In this document: positions 62,468-64,000 of the stretch, piece after piece
Position numbering within the stretch: position 1 is the stretch's first letter
Layout: the number at the start of each line of letters is the position of its first letter
Source of the DNA: Collinsella sp.
Lineage (GTDB): Bacteria > Actinomycetota > Coriobacteriia > Coriobacteriales > Coriobacteriaceae
NCBI GenBank assembly: GCA_019414445.1
Contig: DXMA01000001.1
Location: forward strand, 1 to 64,000
Reading direction: 5' to 3'
Length of the DNA: 64,000 nt
The notes under the pieces: model-generated
The model's database searches: none
Told to the model about the DNA's origin: nothing
What the model saw: only the letters and a program-made list of their open reading frames with translations
Program-made: the position numbers and the translations under genes

Positions 62468-64000
62468 ATGGAATCGTTGTACCGAAAGTATCGCCCGCTC
62501 ACCTTTGACTCCGTGGTGGGCCAGCAGCATATCGTCTCGACGCTCGAGCACGCCATCACCGAGGGGCGCCTGTCCCACGCCTACCTGTTCTGCGGACCGC
62601 GCGGCACGGGCAAGACCACCATGGCGCGCATTCTGGCCAAGGCGCTGCTGTGCCGCAATGCCGAGGCGGCGCGCGCCGAGGGTGCAAGCGGCTGCATGCC
62701 CGACGGTACTTGCGAGGAGTGCGAGCTCATTGCCGAGGGTAACCACCCCGATGTCTACGAGCTCGATGCCGCCTCCCGCACGGGCGTGGACAATGTGCGC
62801 GAGGAAATCATCAACTCCGTCAACTTTGCCCCGGTGCGCGGCAAGTACAAGATCTATATCATCGACGAGGTCCACATGCTCACGACGGCGGCGTTCAACG
62901 CGCTGCTCAAGACGCTCGAGGAGCCGCCGGCACACGTGATCTTTGTGCTGTGCACCACCGACCCGCAAAAGATTCTGGAGACCATCCTCTCGCGCTGCCA
63001 GCGTTTCGATTTCCATCGCATCGGCAACGAGGATATCGAGCGTCGCCTGGCATACGTGTGCGAGCAGGAGGGCTTCGATTACGACGATGAGGCGCTGGCT
63101 ATCGTGGCGCGCCATGCCAAGGGCGGTATGCGCGACGCGCTGTCCACGCTGGAGCAGCTGAGCGTCTTTGGCAACGGTTCTGTGCATGCGGACGACGCCC
63201 GCTCGCTTTTAGGCGAGGTTTCGGACCAGATTCTGGGCGAGTTTTCCCGCGCCATTGCCGATCGCGATGTTGCCGAGCTCTATGGACTGATCCGTGCGCA
63301 GGTCGAGGAAGGAAACGACCTGCTGGAGCTGACGCGCGACCTGGTGGCGCATGTGCGTGACGTGTACGTTGCCTGCGTTGCCGGTGCCCGTGCCGAGCTG
63401 TTTGAGGGCGGCTCCGAGCAGGCCGAGGCGCTTGCTGCCGAGGCCGCTGCCTTTGGCGAGCATCCTGCCGACCGCCTGGCCCGTGTGCTGACGGTGCTCG
63501 ACGATGCCGCACTGGAGATGAGGGGCGCGAGCGACGTGCGCCTGGTGCTCGAGATCGCCTGCACGCGCCTGGCACGTCCCGAGGCCGATTTAACGATTGA
63601 GGCATTGGCCGAGCGCGTGGCCCGCTTGGAGGCCATGGTTGCCAACGGCGCCGTGCCGGCGAGCGTGGCTGCTGCTCAGGCCGCCGCGCCTGCAGCATCC
63701 GTACCCGCTGCTGCCCAACAGCCGACGCTAATTTCGGGCGCTCGTGCTGCCGCTCCGGCGGCATCCGCTGCCCCCGCTGCTACGTCCGCGCGCCAGGGCG
63801 GTATGCCTTGGGACCGTGGTGCTGCTGTTCCGGCTGCCCAGCCTGCGTCCCGTTCTGCGTCCGTGTCAGCTTCCAAGCCTGCAGCGCCTGCACCTCAGCC
63901 TGCGCCGACTCCGACGCCTCAGCCCGTTGCGGCTCCCGCGCCTGCCACCGCTCCGGCACCTAAGCCCCAGTCCAACAATGCCGCCCAGGTTGCCGCCGCC
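62468..64000 (+). CDS. dnaX: DNA polymerase III gamma/tau subunit DnaX (5' part)
   Basis: The gene runs off the window after 511 codons without a stop. The clamp-loader ATPase starts MESLYRKYRPLTFDSVVGQQ and has Walker A GPRGTGKTT (about 43), a zinc-binding cysteine set (C, CMPDGTCEEC, about 62-88), Walker B IYIIDEVHML (about 136), sensor 1 CTTDPQKI and the arginine finger region ILSRCQRFDF. After about residue 400 it turns into an Ala/Pro-rich linker (PAPQPAPTPTPQPVAAPAPA) typical of actinobacterial tau. GGGGGAG precedes the ATG at 62468. Confidence 0.96.
   Translation, partial: MESLYRKYRPLTFDSVVGQQHIVSTLEHAITEGRLSHAYLFCGPRGTGKTTMARILAKALLCRNAEAARAEGASGCMPDGTCEECELIAEGNHPDVYELDAASRTGVDNVREEIINSVNFAPVRGKYKIYIIDEVHMLTTAAFNALLKTLEEPPAHVIFVLCTTDPQKILETILSRCQRFDFHRIGNEDIERRLAYVCEQEGFDYDDEALAIVARHAKGGMRDALSTLEQLSVFGNGSVHADDARSLLGEVSDQILGEFSRAIADRDVAELYGLIRAQVEEGNDLLELTRDLVAHVRDVYVACVAGARAELFEGGSEQAEALAAEAAAFGEHPADRLARVLTVLDDAALEMRGASDVRLVLEIACTRLARPEADLTIEALAERVARLEAMVANGAVPASVAAAQAAAPAASVPAAAQQPTLISGARAAAPAASAAPAATSARQGGMPWDRGAAVPAAQPASRSASVSASKPAAPAPQPAPTPTPQPVAAPAPATAPAPKPQSNNAAQVAAA

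Overview
The window looks like chromosome of a gut Coriobacteriia (Actinomycetota), most like Collinsella. This is inferred from the high GC content, the fhaA-fhaB-ppp-rodA/pbpA-pknB cell-wall signalling locus, the HspR-controlled dnaK operon, the NiaR-controlled nadABC operon and several mannose-family PTS operons. I ran no search. There is no phage, plasmid, complete insertion sequence or CRISPR array.

Layout. 1-7131: a HAD phosphatase and the [NiFe]-hydrogenase maturation genes hypE, hypD, hypC, hypF, with a nikR-type nickel regulator and a small partner gene, all on the minus strand. 7209-10449: thioredoxin, an orphan gene and a LytTR/GHKL two-component pair. 10657-14608: nadA-nadB-nadC-niaR behind a perfect 19-bp inverted repeat that overlaps the promoter. 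14813-19893: a ferredoxin and dnaK-grpE-dnaJ-hspR. 20181-24371: an aconitase-family hydratase and two orphan membrane-anchored proteins among hairpin repeats. 24501-27239: clpB, sharing a promoter motif with dnaK. 27314-31914: a DeoR regulator divergent from an aldolase plus a four-subunit PTS. 32147-35435: a small acidic protein, an AAA ATPase behind a 25-bp perfect palindrome and an orphan membrane protein. 35678-40376: a DUF5692-like membrane protein with an in-frame amber codon, a TetR regulator and a 925-residue FAD/Fe-S oxidoreductase. 40567-44652: hypA and a manXYZ-manO type PTS. 44958-45033: tRNA-Arg(CCU). 45186-55255: the Ser/Thr kinase, phosphatase, FHA and cell-wall synthase operon, in which RodA and the penicillin-binding protein are one polypeptide. 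55695-61529: a double-headed membrane LuxR protein, a secreted protein and an ABC transporter. 61635-64000: a membrane protein and the 5' part of dnaX.

The most unusual material is non-coding. Four intergenic sites carry arrays of a 14-bp arm (GGAAANNGCNNCCC) in strictly alternating orientation, with start-to-start spacings of exactly 32, 30, 32, 30 bp. Two 144-nt elements beside hyp genes align without gaps and show compensatory changes in two stems, as expected of a structured RNA. Several other long hairpins sit between genes. Among genes, the natural SEDS-transpeptidase fusion and the LuxR/secreted protein/ABC operon deserve most attention.
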